Assembly (NCBI RefSeq): GCF_022788635.1
Contig: NZ_CP076024.1
Coordinates: forward strand, 3,759,503-3,823,502
Direction of reading: 5' to 3'
Length of the DNA stretch: 64,000 nt
Origin: Methylobacter sp. S3L5C
GTDB lineage: Bacteria > Pseudomonadota > Gammaproteobacteria > Methylococcales > Methylomonadaceae
The position numbers were made by a program, and so were the translations under genes. Shown one piece after another: positions 9,354 through 17,892 of the stretch (position 1 is the first letter of the stretch; each line of letters begins with the position of its first letter). The notes beneath the pieces were generated by a model. It searched no databases and was not told the DNA's origin. It worked only from the letters and a program-made list of their open reading frames with translations.

Positions 9354-10229
9354 CTATTTTCTTTTTCGTAAGTTCAACCACGGGTCACTCAAACCAATCA
9401 AGGCAACAAGCAACATGATATGAGGTATTAGAAACAACGTTATATAGAGCATAGGCACCATATACCGGCCTAGCTTCATCTTTGAAAACACGGTATGTAA
9501 TACAGCGGTTCCACTGACTGTGTATAACACAAAAAGCAGGATACTGACATTCCATGCTATTTCAGATATTGCTCCAGAGCTGGCTAATGCAATGACTATA
9601 ACCGCAACACTGCCTATTGACAGCCTTGGCTTGGTTTCCAAAGACAAAAACTCTTCCTTGAAACCACCTGGATTATAGAGATTTGCCTGCCACCATCGAC
9701 CTAAAAACAAGCCAAACAGCAAGCCAAATACTGAACCGGCAGCAACCACTCCAGTCATGTAATGCACAAGAATATCAATTGTACGTTGAATATCTGTAAC
9801 GGGTGCATCGGCCGGGATCATTTGCGAAAGAACGGCTTTCCACATCAACGCTGGATCTGCGGCAGTAAGGTAAAAACCTATAACACCAACTATGCCAATC
9901 AATATCGCAATTTCAACCGCCAGAGATAAATACTGCCCTTCTCTCAAGACGATTGAAATTAACCAAACCGGCAACCATAGAACCATTACATAAAGCAAAG
10001 CAAACTGATAGTTACCTAGTACCAGAAACCCTAATAATCCGGCTGCCACACTTGAGCATGCCAAAACATAGAAGCCTTCGAATGCACCTCGTCTTAAGGT
10101 AACGAGAGCAACAGTGGCTGAACTTACAACACTTACAGGGGGCATCATTAGTGACAATAAGGCGAGAGAAGAAGCGACTAACATAGCCTGCATTCTGCCA
10201 CGCATAATATATTTCGCTAAAAAATTCAC
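9354..10229 (-). CDS. DUF2232 integral membrane protein
   Basis: A 291-residue polytopic membrane protein with about eight hydrophobic segments. It begins MNFLAKYIMRGRMQAML, where the charged RGRMQA segment before the first helix is typical of DUF2232 proteins (YybS-like). It lies between rpsR and rplI, the standard place for this family in several gamma-proteobacteria, spaced 18 nt after rpsR. The function of DUF2232 is not established. A link to envelope biology is only inferred from its topology. Confidence 0.75.
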   Translation of the reverse strand: MNFLAKYIMRGRMQAMLVASSLALLSLMMPPVSVVSSATVALVTLRRGAFEGFYVLACSSVAAGLLGFLVLGNYQFALLYVMVLWLPVWLISIVLREGQYLSLAVEIAILIGIVGVIGFYLTAADPALMWKAVLSQMIPADAPVTDIQRTIDILVHYMTGVVAAGSVFGLLFGLFLGRWWQANLYNPGGFKEEFLSLETKPRLSIGSVAVIVIALASSGAISEIAWNVSILLFVLYTVSGTAVLHTVFSKMKLGRYMVPMLYITLFLIPHIMLLVALIGLSDPWLNLRKRK

Positions 10230-10247
10230 AGCCCCTCCGATATGATG

Positions 10248-10475
10248 TTATTTGTGTGCGTCGCAGAACGGCAGCAAGGCAATAAAACGAGCACGTTTAA
10301 TTGCAACACATAGCTGTCTTTGATACTTGGCGCTGGTTCCTGTAATTCGGCTAGGAACAATTTTGCCGGTTTCAGTAATATAATCACTTAATAAATCCAG
10401 ATCTTTATAATCAATCTGTGTTCCGCCTTCTGAACTAAATCGGCAGAATTTTTTGCGTCTAATGTTACGTGCCAT
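10248..10475 (-). CDS. rpsR: 30S ribosomal protein S18
   Basis: Small-subunit protein S18, 75 residues, the family's normal length. It contains FCRFSSEG at the N-terminus and [20 protein letters not shown] followed by [20 protein letters not shown], the S18 signature. It lies 32 nt downstream of rpsF. PriB, which sits between these two genes in E. coli, is absent here. S18 binds S6 as a heterodimer in the ribosome. Confidence 0.97.
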   Translation of the reverse strand: MARNIRRKKFCRFSSEGGTQIDYKDLDLLSDYITETGKIVPSRITGTSAKYQRQLCVAIKRARFIALLPFCDAHK

Positions 10476-10507
10476 GATAATTTCCGTAATCCAATAAGTT
10501 AAAAGTG

Positions 10508-10975
10508 TTATTCAGGAGCTGTTTCGTCAGCATCAGCCTCATCAGAATCGTCATCTTCTGAAGCTTCGTCTTCAATATCGCCTGCTACAGGAACTGCAAC
10601 TGCTTCTCTGGCAGCGGCATCTTTAGCTCTTGATTCAGCTGCTTTATTTTCTTCCGCTGTTGATGTGGCAATAGTAGAAGTTTCAGTGACGGCTGCTTTT
10701 TGCAATAAAGTCATACTACGCAAAATAGCATCATTGAAACGAAAGCCACTTTCTAATTCTTCCAGCGTAGCCTGATCACACTCAACATTCATCAGCACAT
10801 AATGGGCTTTATGAATTTTTTTAATTGGATAAGCCAGATGTCTACGACCCCAGTCTTCCAAACGGTGAATAGTACCGGATGTAGCTTCAATGGTTGACTT
10901 ATAACGTTCAATCATTGCTGGAACCTGAGCGCTTTGGTCAGGATGGACTAAAAAGACAATTTCATAATGTCGCAT
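10508..10975 (-). CDS. rpsF: 30S ribosomal protein S6 with a long acidic tail
   Basis: Small-subunit protein S6. The first ~100 residues are canonical ([46 protein letters not shown]). A C-terminal extension of about 50 residues follows, rich in Ala, Glu and Asp and ending [14 protein letters not shown]. coli S6 also has an acidic tail that receives extra glutamates from RimK. A RimK-like ligase is encoded at 30573 in this window, but that one belongs to the longer RLAN-domain subgroup, so a link is only speculative. It is the first gene of the rpsF-rpsR-DUF2232-rplI run. Confidence 0.95.
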   Translation of the reverse strand: MRHYEIVFLVHPDQSAQVPAMIERYKSTIEATSGTIHRLEDWGRRHLAYPIKKIHKAHYVLMNVECDQATLEELESGFRFNDAILRSMTLLQKAAVTETSTIATSTAEENKAAESRAKDAAAREAVAVPVAGDIEDEASEDDDSDEADADETAPE

Positions 10976-11033
10976 TATTTTTCCTTTCGGTTAAGCCTCC
11001 CCTCTCTGTCTTAAAAAGAAGGTAAAGCAAGGA

Positions 11034-11066
11034 GGAGCGGAATGCTCCGTACAGCCCAGCATTATA
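11034..11066 (-). promoter_or_regulatory. Candidate rpsF promoter and leader hairpin
   Basis: On the minus strand a perfect TATAAT (complement of 11061-11066) lies 85 nt upstream of rpsF, with a weak -35 (TTTCCA) 17 nt further out. Just downstream in the transcript is a GGAGC/GCTCC hairpin (11034-11048) whose loop and closing stem carry CCG. S6:S18 autoregulatory leaders are known to use a CCG-bearing hairpin, so this may be such a site. The match is by eye only. Confidence 0.4.
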
Positions 11067-11210
11067 AAGCTTTTTTCTGTTATTGGAAAATACTATTACT
11101 CGATAAGCTAACTAATAAGAAAATCCTGCCTGTCTAAAAACCTAAAAACTAATTTTTACTACCTGTTTTGTCATACTAACCACCATAATTAATTGGCTGG
11201 TAGTCACTAA

Positions 11211-12637
11211 CAATACTTCGGATAGTTTACGCAGCGATAGCCCCATAGTTACAGAGGGCTGCAAAGCCTTGGCTAGATTTTATGGCAGTAAAGTCGATCC
11301 CTAAGTGGCAAGAAAACCTTTCCAATAAATGCGCATTGAATTTACGGGTCTTCCAACTGGCGATAGAAATGACGTTGCGGCCCGCACCTTCCAAAGCTTG
11401 CTGCCGGTCTTCCAGACGCAGCAGATTCAGTGCGGCCAGTGAAGCATTGAAATGGAAGTCCAGCTTTGCTTCGGAAGTCCCTTGGCAATCGCATAGTCCA
11501 GTGTATTGCTTGGCATCGCGGAACACGAATTCAATCTGAAATCTTGCCTTGTAATAGCGCAGAATGTCCATGGTGGCACAGTCAATGTCAGTGCAGAATA
11601 ATAATGCGGTATAGGTTTTGCCTTTTTCTTCCCGCACGATATAGACAATCCGCAGATTACGTTTGAACGTCGGCGAATTGACGATAGCGGTATAGACGTG
11701 CTGGCCATCGATTTCTCCGGCCAGTTCAAAGCGTGATAAATCATCAAAACACACTTTGCCTGCAAACTTGCGAGGTCGACCTTTGGCTTTTTGTTCACCG
11801 GTATATAACCAGCGCAGATCGGCATCATGCCGTAACTTACTGGTCACGTGCAAGCCATGTTCTACCACGCCATTAATAAACTTGGTCTTGGCGTAAAAGC
11901 TGTCGGCGACCAGATAACGGATTTTCCCCAACAGTCCCTTGGTATCCCGTTTGACGTGATCAAGGTAGCTATCTACCCGGGTGATCCGGGTTTCTTTGGG
12001 CGTTTTCTCGGCTTTGCTCTTCGGGGTCTTCTCGACATCTTGAGCCACCTTGGTTTCGCTATTTACGGTCGACTCTTTGACGACTTCAGCTACCTTCGGT
12101 GCTTTGGGCAAAGCGGGCGTTTGATAAGCCGACAGCGTATAGGCTGTGTTGTGTGTCACATCCACCAAGGCCAGCAGTGAAATTTCCAGTCCGCGTTCCG
12201 CTTGTCCCTGTGAACCGTTCCAAAACCAGTCCAGGCCGTAACTGCTGCGACCGCTTCTGGGTAAAAAGCTGGCATCAATTGCTGATATCCATTCACCCCT
12301 ATTCGTTAAATCTTTAAATCTTTCAAGCTCAGCAAATTGAAGGTAACAAAATCGAACGAGCGACGAAACCATCTCGAAAAGGTTTTTTCATTCAGAGCAC
12401 TATAACGGCCAAGGTTTCGGAAATTTACCCGTCCCGGCAGATAAGTCAGGGTTGTTAGCAAGATGAACATAAACTTACGCTGCGGTTTTGCTACACTGGA
12501 CATTTGCTGAAAAATGGGTTCTATTAAGTTCATGGAGGCCTTTGGCGTGTTGAGTTGTTATCGTCGTTGATTACAACTTCACATACTGAAGGCTTCCAGA
12601 CTATTTTTTAATCAAATCAAAACTGTCTGAAGTATTG
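11211..12637 (-). mobile_element. IS4-family insertion sequence, 1427 bp, with target duplication
   Basis: Terminal inverted repeats of 18 bp (11211-11228 and 12620-12637) agree at 16 of 18 positions, starting CAATACTTC and ending GAAGTATTG. The flanking hexamer CACTAA occurs at 11205-11210 and 12638-12643, a direct target duplication, so the ends are well defined. The element carries one transposase gene, now frameshifted. It sits just after the last gene of the esterase/glycogen run. Confidence 0.85.
11227..12533 (-). pseudogene. IS4-type DDE transposase, frameshifted by an 8-bp duplication
   Basis: The N-terminal part (75 codons from ATG 12533, beginning MNLIEPIFQQM) and the C-terminal part (about 380 codons, 11227-12372) are in different frames. 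In the overlap the octamer AAATCTTT occurs twice in tandem (12308-12323). Removing one copy joins the frames as SLKDLTNRGEWISAIDASF. Catalytic features of the IS4 group are present: D in IDASF, D in VADSFYAK, and the Y(2)R(3)E(6)K signature in YYKARFQIEFVFRDAKQ. A lysine/valine/glutamate-rich insertion separates the first two. The stop codon lies inside the terminal inverted repeat. The copy is probably inactive. Confidence 0.85.
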
Positions 12638-12648
12638 CACTAAAATAT

Positions 12649-13380
12649 TTAAATATAAAGCACTGCCATACGTCGCCAATAATAACCACTATGTGCCCTA
12701 TCATCCCAAACCACTAACTGATGATTAATACTTTTTTGCCATAATGTTGAACTTAACTGTTCATTATTCTGCAAAAACGGATCTTCTTTACCAATAACCA
12801 GAGTGATATCCATTTCCCTTAATTTGCCCAAGCGCCACGAACATTCCAGATTAGGCAAAAAATGACTGGGCGTATGAAAATAAATATCTTCGTTATAAAA
12901 ACCATCAAAAAGATCGTTAAAAAACTCTACATTCAGCGTAAGATCATAGCGACCAGAAAAGGCAACCAATTTTTGAAAAAACTGAGGATACCGAAAAACG
13001 ATATTAGCGGCATGAAAGGCACCCAGACTTAAGCCATGAGAAATCACACAATCATGCGGATTCTTGCTGTGCATAAAAGGTAACACTTCGTTCAAAATAT
13101 ATTCTTCAAAGTCTATATGCCGCTTAATACGGCCGGAAGGGTGCGCCCATTCACAGTAGAAACTTTCCGCATCAACACTATCAATACAATAAAGCTGTAT
13201 CCAGCCTTGTTCTATCTTGTGCCTTAAAGACGCGACCATCCCCAAGTTTTCATACTCGTAAAATCGTCCAATGCGCGAAGGAAAAACCAATACTTTGGCG
13301 CCGGCATGACCAAATACCAGCAACTCCATATCACGCTGCAAGCCATCACTCCACCACTTGTGATATTCGCGGTTCATCAT
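12649..13380 (-). CDS. Esterase-like alpha/beta hydrolase
   Basis: 243 residues, with the nucleophile elbow GLSLG inside ISHGLSLGAFHAANI. A candidate acid is in IGKEDPFL and the histidine in DDRAHSGYYWRRM. This resembles the single-domain bacterial esterase family (esterase D / feruloyl-esterase-like fold). The N-terminus MMNREYHKWWSDGLQRDMEL has no signal peptide, so the protein is probably cytosolic. GGAG precedes the paired ATG codons; either 13380 or 13377 may be used. It is 23 nt downstream of an acetyl-xylan-esterase-like gene and ends 6 bp from the target duplication of the IS4 element. Substrate unknown; context suggests an acylated sugar or polysaccharide. Confidence 0.7.
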   Translation of the reverse strand: MMNREYHKWWSDGLQRDMELLVFGHAGAKVLVFPSRIGRFYEYENLGMVASLRHKIEQGWIQLYCIDSVDAESFYCEWAHPSGRIKRHIDFEEYILNEVLPFMHSKNPHDCVISHGLSLGAFHAANIVFRYPQFFQKLVAFSGRYDLTLNVEFFNDLFDGFYNEDIYFHTPSHFLPNLECSWRLGKLREMDITLVIGKEDPFLQNNEQLSSTLWQKSINHQLVVWDDRAHSGYYWRRMAVLYI

Positions 13381-13403
13381 ATCTCTCCAATGCTTATGTC
13401 AAT

Positions 13404-14366
13404 TTAGTCTTCGCCAAGCGGTGCAAAAAAAGCATCGAGTTGATTAATGAGTTCGTATTCTTGCTGTACCTGATTAGAGTAGTTATGATGCCCTGCCTCC
13501 AAAATGAACAATTGTTTTTGCTCCGGCAATGCGTTGTATATTGCAAACTGTCCGGGCGGAGCAACACAAGGATCAAATTTTGCGCAGGCACAATGCATGG
13601 GTATAGTGATTCGTTTTGCTGCCAAAGCTGCATCGTAATAGCGTAAAACGTTAAGTGTCTGTTTTTTATGCGTACAATAATATTGCTGAACGCTATGTGC
13701 ACTGCCATTGGAAGCAAGTCTTAATCGTAAAGGATGATGACCAAAAGAGGGTACATTAAGATGACCTCTGCTAATACGAGACTCCCACGCTAACGCCAAA
13801 GCGCCAATACCGCCGCCAAAACTAATACCCAAATAACCCAAGCGTCCTGCCAAATTTGGAAACAAGGACAACATAGCAGTAACTGCCAGCCATACATCTT
13901 CTACACACCCCCCCAGAATATAACGATCCTTTTGGTTAATGTTATGCAGGACATGCCAACAGGGTTCGGAAGAAATCGATGGTTGGGCACTGAGCCCCAA
14001 GCCACGAGAACAGGGAAACAACAAGGCCGCATCCTTAAAGGGCAAATGATAATCAGGCCCATCGCGTCCGCCATAGCCGTGTCCGACGATAAATCCACGC
14101 TTAATAACGCCAGAAGTTGGCACCATTAACCAACCTCGAACAGGAAAATTATCGGTAGAAATGTAACTGATCCCAAATACACGCCAGCCTTGACTGTCTT
14201 CACTAATAATCTTTGTCTGTGGCTGCGGATTAATAGTTAATGCTTTTTGATAGCGTTGCTGCCAAAAACTATCAAAGTCTTTCGGCTCTTTCGGCGGTTT
14301 TACCTCCAGCAACTGGTCAAGCGAATATCCATAAGTCGGGTCAAAATCATATTCAATTGTATTCAT
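13404..14366 (-). CDS. Acetyl-xylan-esterase-like hydrolase (CE7/AXE1 family)
   Basis: About 320 residues from ATG 14366 (MNTIEYDFDPTYGYSLDQLL). The N-terminal segment with PKDFDSFWQQRYQKAL is typical of the AXE1/cephalosporin-C deacetylase family. The nucleophile motif is GISFGGGIGALAL. A gating/oxyanion segment GHGYGGRDGPDYHLP comes earlier, and Asp/His candidates are in AKFDPCVAPPGQF and EAGHHNYSNQ. CE7 enzymes remove acetyl groups from sugars and oligosaccharides. No signal peptide is seen. The frame extends to a TTG at 14405, but the ATG is preferred. Co-directional with the PLD-like gene upstream and the esterase downstream. Confidence 0.72.
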   Translation of the reverse strand: MNTIEYDFDPTYGYSLDQLLEVKPPKEPKDFDSFWQQRYQKALTINPQPQTKIISEDSQGWRVFGISYISTDNFPVRGWLMVPTSGVIKRGFIVGHGYGGRDGPDYHLPFKDAALLFPCSRGLGLSAQPSISSEPCWHVLHNINQKDRYILGGCVEDVWLAVTAMLSLFPNLAGRLGYLGISFGGGIGALALAWESRISRGHLNVPSFGHHPLRLRLASNGSAHSVQQYYCTHKKQTLNVLRYYDAALAAKRITIPMHCACAKFDPCVAPPGQFAIYNALPEQKQLFILEAGHHNYSNQVQQEYELINQLDAFFAPLGED

Positions 14367-14522
14367 AACGCATTTATTGTTGCTTGATATTAATGTAGCC
14401 CTCAAAAATTCTGCTACTTATAACACGGTAATTACTACAGGATTATTTACACAGATGCTACGAGCTAATTAACTATCAGACACTACTGACAAGCCTTATC
14501 TTTCTTCTTTAAAATCACCTGA

Positions 14523-16118
14523 TCAGTAATAAACCCTGAACGAACGCTGTATTTGCTCAAATTCATAGAGGTAAGGTTGTGCTACCTGGTGATTATTAAC
14601 CACTACCAATAAGTCATGAGAAAAAACAGAGGTGTTATACCAGTTAAAACTGCCTTCTATAACAATTGAATCATCAATAACACAATATTTGGAATGAATC
14701 GGCGAATAAGGGACGGGGTGATCGTCTTGGCCATACACCAAACCGACTGAAATACCGGCATTTTTTAAGCGTTGTACTGCCGGTAATAACGGGCGATTAA
14801 GTTCATCTGCCATAGGTCGTGCAACACCAATCTGTCCTTGCCTGGCTAAATGTCCATTAAAAAGAACATGTACATAAACGCCTCTATTTTTGGCATGTAT
14901 CAAAGCATCAACCACACTATCATGATAATCGCCCAGCAAATCGCCCATTAAAAACAAACACAACTTGATCGAATGCCGGGCACGATGAATTTCTGCCAGG
15001 ATGGCGTGATGCGGTCGATAGGGTTTCCCGTTAAGCATCATCTGCCTGCCAAAGGTATAAAGCAGATTAAAATGACTTAAGGGATTAATGCCGTATTTTT
15101 GATTAACCCCACCACGCTGACTCTGAAATATATTATCAAGCAGTCGACAGACACCCTTGGAATGAAAAGTCATGCCGGATTCCCAATTAGCCCACCAGCG
15201 ATCGAAGGTGATATTGAATGAACCCAGTATGCAGTCCTCATCGTTAAAAATAACAAATTTGGTATGCATATCCGGCTCAACTTCAATGAGATGATGCTGA
15301 GGTGTACAGAAGACGCCTATCAACTCAAGTCGTGCACGTTTCAATCTTGCATAGTTGTGACTATTGGTGAGAGTCATCTTGCGCCAGTCCACAATACACT
15401 GCACCAAAACTCCCTGCTGACTGGCGTGAATTAAATGGGAAACAAAATCCGAGTCATCAATGCAGTCAACACTCACTTTAATGGTACAAAGTCGACCAGG
15501 GTTTTCCCACTTGCTCCGAATCACCTTATCGATATGATCATGGATAAAACGTTTGGGATGATAAGGGTGATATTGCTGACCTTTGGTAAATTTTGGCGTC
15601 AGGTTTAAGGATTCAAAATGGTGATTATACCAATCGACGTCGCTTTGTAATTCGGCGGCATTTAATTCGTAGGTTCGATAATTATTAGTCGTTGCCCATT
15701 CGCCGGTAATCTTTCTATACTGCGGAAGTGCATCGTGCGCTTGATGATTATCCATAAAAATATAATCATTTTGAGACGGGATAGAGTGCTCGTCCCGGTG
15801 CACAACAAATGAAAACTTGATGCAATTAATCGGGCCATGATTATTGGAAAACGGTAATATATAGAAATCACGTGTGCAGCGCTTATGCCGATCCCATTGG
15901 ATATCAAAAGCATCCGTATCAACAATGTAAGTTTCGCATAATCCATGGTCACGATACACTTTGAGAATAACTTTTAGATTAGCCTGAACGCCGAAGAACA
16001 TATCAAATTCTATTTTCCCCCAGCGCACAGCAAATTTATCATTATAGTCATTGACTCTCTGAAAATAGCCGCCCAAATACCCATGAACGGGAGTGGCATA
16101 GTGCTCTGCTATTTGCAT
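14523..16118 (-). CDS. Phospholipase-D-like protein with an N-terminal beta-rich domain
   Basis: 531 residues. Two PLD-type HKD motifs are visible: HTK at 285-287 with GSFN at 299-302, and HSK at 475-477 with D482 and GSFN at 489-492. The second fits H-x-K-x4-D-x6-G-S-x-N exactly; the first has Asn in place of the Asp. PLD enzymes cleave or transfer phosphodiester bonds through a phosphohistidine. Residues 1-135 form a Trp/Tyr/His-rich, probably beta-sheet domain ending YIFMDNHQAHD, whose end recalls the WDNN ends of starch-binding modules. No signal peptide is seen. It lies 72 nt downstream of the CBM-EEP gene. Substrate unknown. Confidence 0.75.
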   Translation of the reverse strand: MQIAEHYATPVHGYLGGYFQRVNDYNDKFAVRWGKIEFDMFFGVQANLKVILKVYRDHGLCETYIVDTDAFDIQWDRHKRCTRDFYILPFSNNHGPINCIKFSFVVHRDEHSIPSQNDYIFMDNHQAHDALPQYRKITGEWATTNNYRTYELNAAELQSDVDWYNHHFESLNLTPKFTKGQQYHPYHPKRFIHDHIDKVIRSKWENPGRLCTIKVSVDCIDDSDFVSHLIHASQQGVLVQCIVDWRKMTLTNSHNYARLKRARLELIGVFCTPQHHLIEVEPDMHTKFVIFNDEDCILGSFNITFDRWWANWESGMTFHSKGVCRLLDNIFQSQRGGVNQKYGINPLSHFNLLYTFGRQMMLNGKPYRPHHAILAEIHRARHSIKLCLFLMGDLLGDYHDSVVDALIHAKNRGVYVHVLFNGHLARQGQIGVARPMADELNRPLLPAVQRLKNAGISVGLVYGQDDHPVPYSPIHSKYCVIDDSIVIEGSFNWYNTSVFSHDLLVVVNNHQVAQPYLYEFEQIQRSFRVYY

Positions 16119-16190
16119 GTAATTACCGGGCAGAAAAGTAAATTTTTTATATTATTTTTATTCATCAGATTAATAATAGAGTTGATAACT

Positions 16191-17696
16191 TTACTTCGGC
16201 TCAAAGATCATGAAATAACCACAGTGATCCGAAACGCGACCGTAATCTTCTTCAGTAAATAGCACCTTTCCTGAAATAATATGTAATTGACTGGCCTTAT
16301 TCATAAAAATATAGTCAATACGGTAATCATCGGCAAGGTAATGTTGCCAATGGGCGTCATTTACTTTAAATATCTTTTCAAATGCACCTTGGTCGTTAAC
16401 GGCCAGAAATTGATCATCATACACATTGGCGCCAACCACCAGACTGTAGCCCTCTGATCCTGCCGTGATATTAAAGTCACCACACAGCATGGTTGCACTC
16501 ACCGCTTCTGTTTGGTTATCTCGAACCCACTCACTTAGTTTGTTAAACTGCTCTGAAAAGCCGTCATCCCACCAACTCAGATGCGCCGAAAAAAAATTAA
16601 TCAAGCCCATGTAAGGCACATTAACTTGTGCCATTACGACTTTTCTGGAATGGATACTGTAGGCACTATGACTGCCCGAAACATATTTTGATGCCTGTTT
16701 CAAGAGCGGATATCGGCTTAAGATAGCAACGCCTTCGCGGTATTTATCAAAACCCAAATGCGACCAATCCGTGTAAAGATGATAAGGGGAATTAAGTCGA
16801 TCGTTTATTATTTTAGCTGAATTGCTGTTCCAGTCACCCTGTCCATCGTTCCAAAGCTCGGCGACTTCCTGAAAACAGACAACATCAACATCCAGATCGT
16901 TAATCGCTGTCGCTATTTGTGAAAATTTAAAATCCTGATTATCTTCCTGATAGCAGTGTAAATTAAGAATCATAACTTTTAACGGTTCATGACTAACCGA
17001 ATAGTTTTTATCCTGATTATTGTCCCAAAAAACCTTATCGTCGCATTCACAGGAAATGGTGTATTGCACTCGAAAAGCATTATCTATTTTGAGCAATCCT
17101 TGCCAAATCTGAGAACCATATTGATTTGGATTTCTGGCATTGCTGCCCGATTTTTTATCCCAATAATTTCTTTTGAAATTACAGGGAGTTTTATAACTAT
17201 GCTGCCAATTATCCGTTGTCCAGTGAATAGTCACTGTTTTGGCATTAACCGCATGATTTACTGATACGCTAACAGGAACGTATTTTTGCCCATCATTTAG
17301 TTTATTTACAAAGCCGATATTGAGTACTGGATGAGTGGTAACAACTTTAATTCCGGAATCGGCCTGACTGGAATAATTTAAGCCATATTTGTTATCCCAA
17401 TATTCTCTGCCCTGTACCTGATAACGCAAGGCAATAGTAATATTACCCGGCAGTGACTTATCTGCTGTGCTGATAGCTGTTATTTGCGCTTGCCAGTACT
17501 CTTCATGATGACCTAAATTACTATGCCAGGTTGCCGGTAGCATATGCCAAACGCCATCTTCACCAGCCCATAGAACATCGATTTTCTTGTCATGACCCTG
17601 ATTTTCTACCAGCATAAAAAAAGCCAATTTCTGGTGCAGCTCTCTTTTTTTTCTGCTGATAACATTTTCAACGTATAGCAGTTGAATCATTTTCAT
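16191..17696 (-). CDS. Endonuclease/exonuclease/phosphatase-fold enzyme with two CBM21-like domains
   Basis: 501 residues with three parts. Residues ~5-110 and ~125-235 are two beta domains ending EYWDNKYGLNYS (98-109) and VFWDNNQDKNYS (222-233), with TIHWTTDNWQHSYKT (157-170) in the second. These match the CBM21 starch/glycogen-binding pattern (DGW near the middle, WDNNxGxNY at the end). Residues ~240-501 are an EEP catalytic domain: N245 in MILNLHCYQ, E277 in CFQEVAE, then CGDFNIT, YRIDYIF and SDHCGYF, the metal-binding and catalytic set. EEP enzymes hydrolyse phosphodiesters or phosphomonoesters. GGAG precedes the ATG by 7 nt. No signal peptide. Downstream of glgA on the same strand, it may act on phosphate groups on glycogen (inference). 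Confidence 0.8.
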   Translation of the reverse strand: MKMIQLLYVENVISRKKRELHQKLAFFMLVENQGHDKKIDVLWAGEDGVWHMLPATWHSNLGHHEEYWQAQITAISTADKSLPGNITIALRYQVQGREYWDNKYGLNYSSQADSGIKVVTTHPVLNIGFVNKLNDGQKYVPVSVSVNHAVNAKTVTIHWTTDNWQHSYKTPCNFKRNYWDKKSGSNARNPNQYGSQIWQGLLKIDNAFRVQYTISCECDDKVFWDNNQDKNYSVSHEPLKVMILNLHCYQEDNQDFKFSQIATAINDLDVDVVCFQEVAELWNDGQGDWNSNSAKIINDRLNSPYHLYTDWSHLGFDKYREGVAILSRYPLLKQASKYVSGSHSAYSIHSRKVVMAQVNVPYMGLINFFSAHLSWWDDGFSEQFNKLSEWVRDNQTEAVSATMLCGDFNITAGSEGYSLVVGANVYDDQFLAVNDQGAFEKIFKVNDAHWQHYLADDYRIDYIFMNKASQLHIISGKVLFTEEDYGRVSDHCGYFMIFEPK

Positions 17697-17783
17697 CGGT
17701 TATCTCCGCCACCATAAACGTGCACATCACAGATAATGCTGTCAGAACATGATTTATAGATTCTCAGAAATATTTCGATGCCA

Positions 17784-17824
17784 ACAGATACAACCCCTTC
17801 AAGGGATTAAGGGTTATTATCTGT
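17784..17824. repeat. Hairpin repeat between glgA and the CBM-EEP gene
   Basis: ACAGATA at 17784-17790 pairs with TATCTGT at 17818-17824, and ACCC with GGGT inside, around a CTTCAAGGG centre. The same ACAGATA...TTTCAAGG...TATCTGT design occurs at 55203-55235 and in degraded form at 58655-58687, so this is one member of a dispersed hairpin family. Confidence 0.5.
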
Positions 17825-17892
17825 ATAAACTTACAGCGACGTAAATTGGAAGTTTAATTTCTGAAAATCTACGTAATTATTTACTTACATAT

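Noticed and set aside
12306-12372. Programmed -1 frameshift in the IS4 transposase
   Set aside because: IS4 transposases normally come from one frame, and the exact octamer duplication explains the shift more simply.
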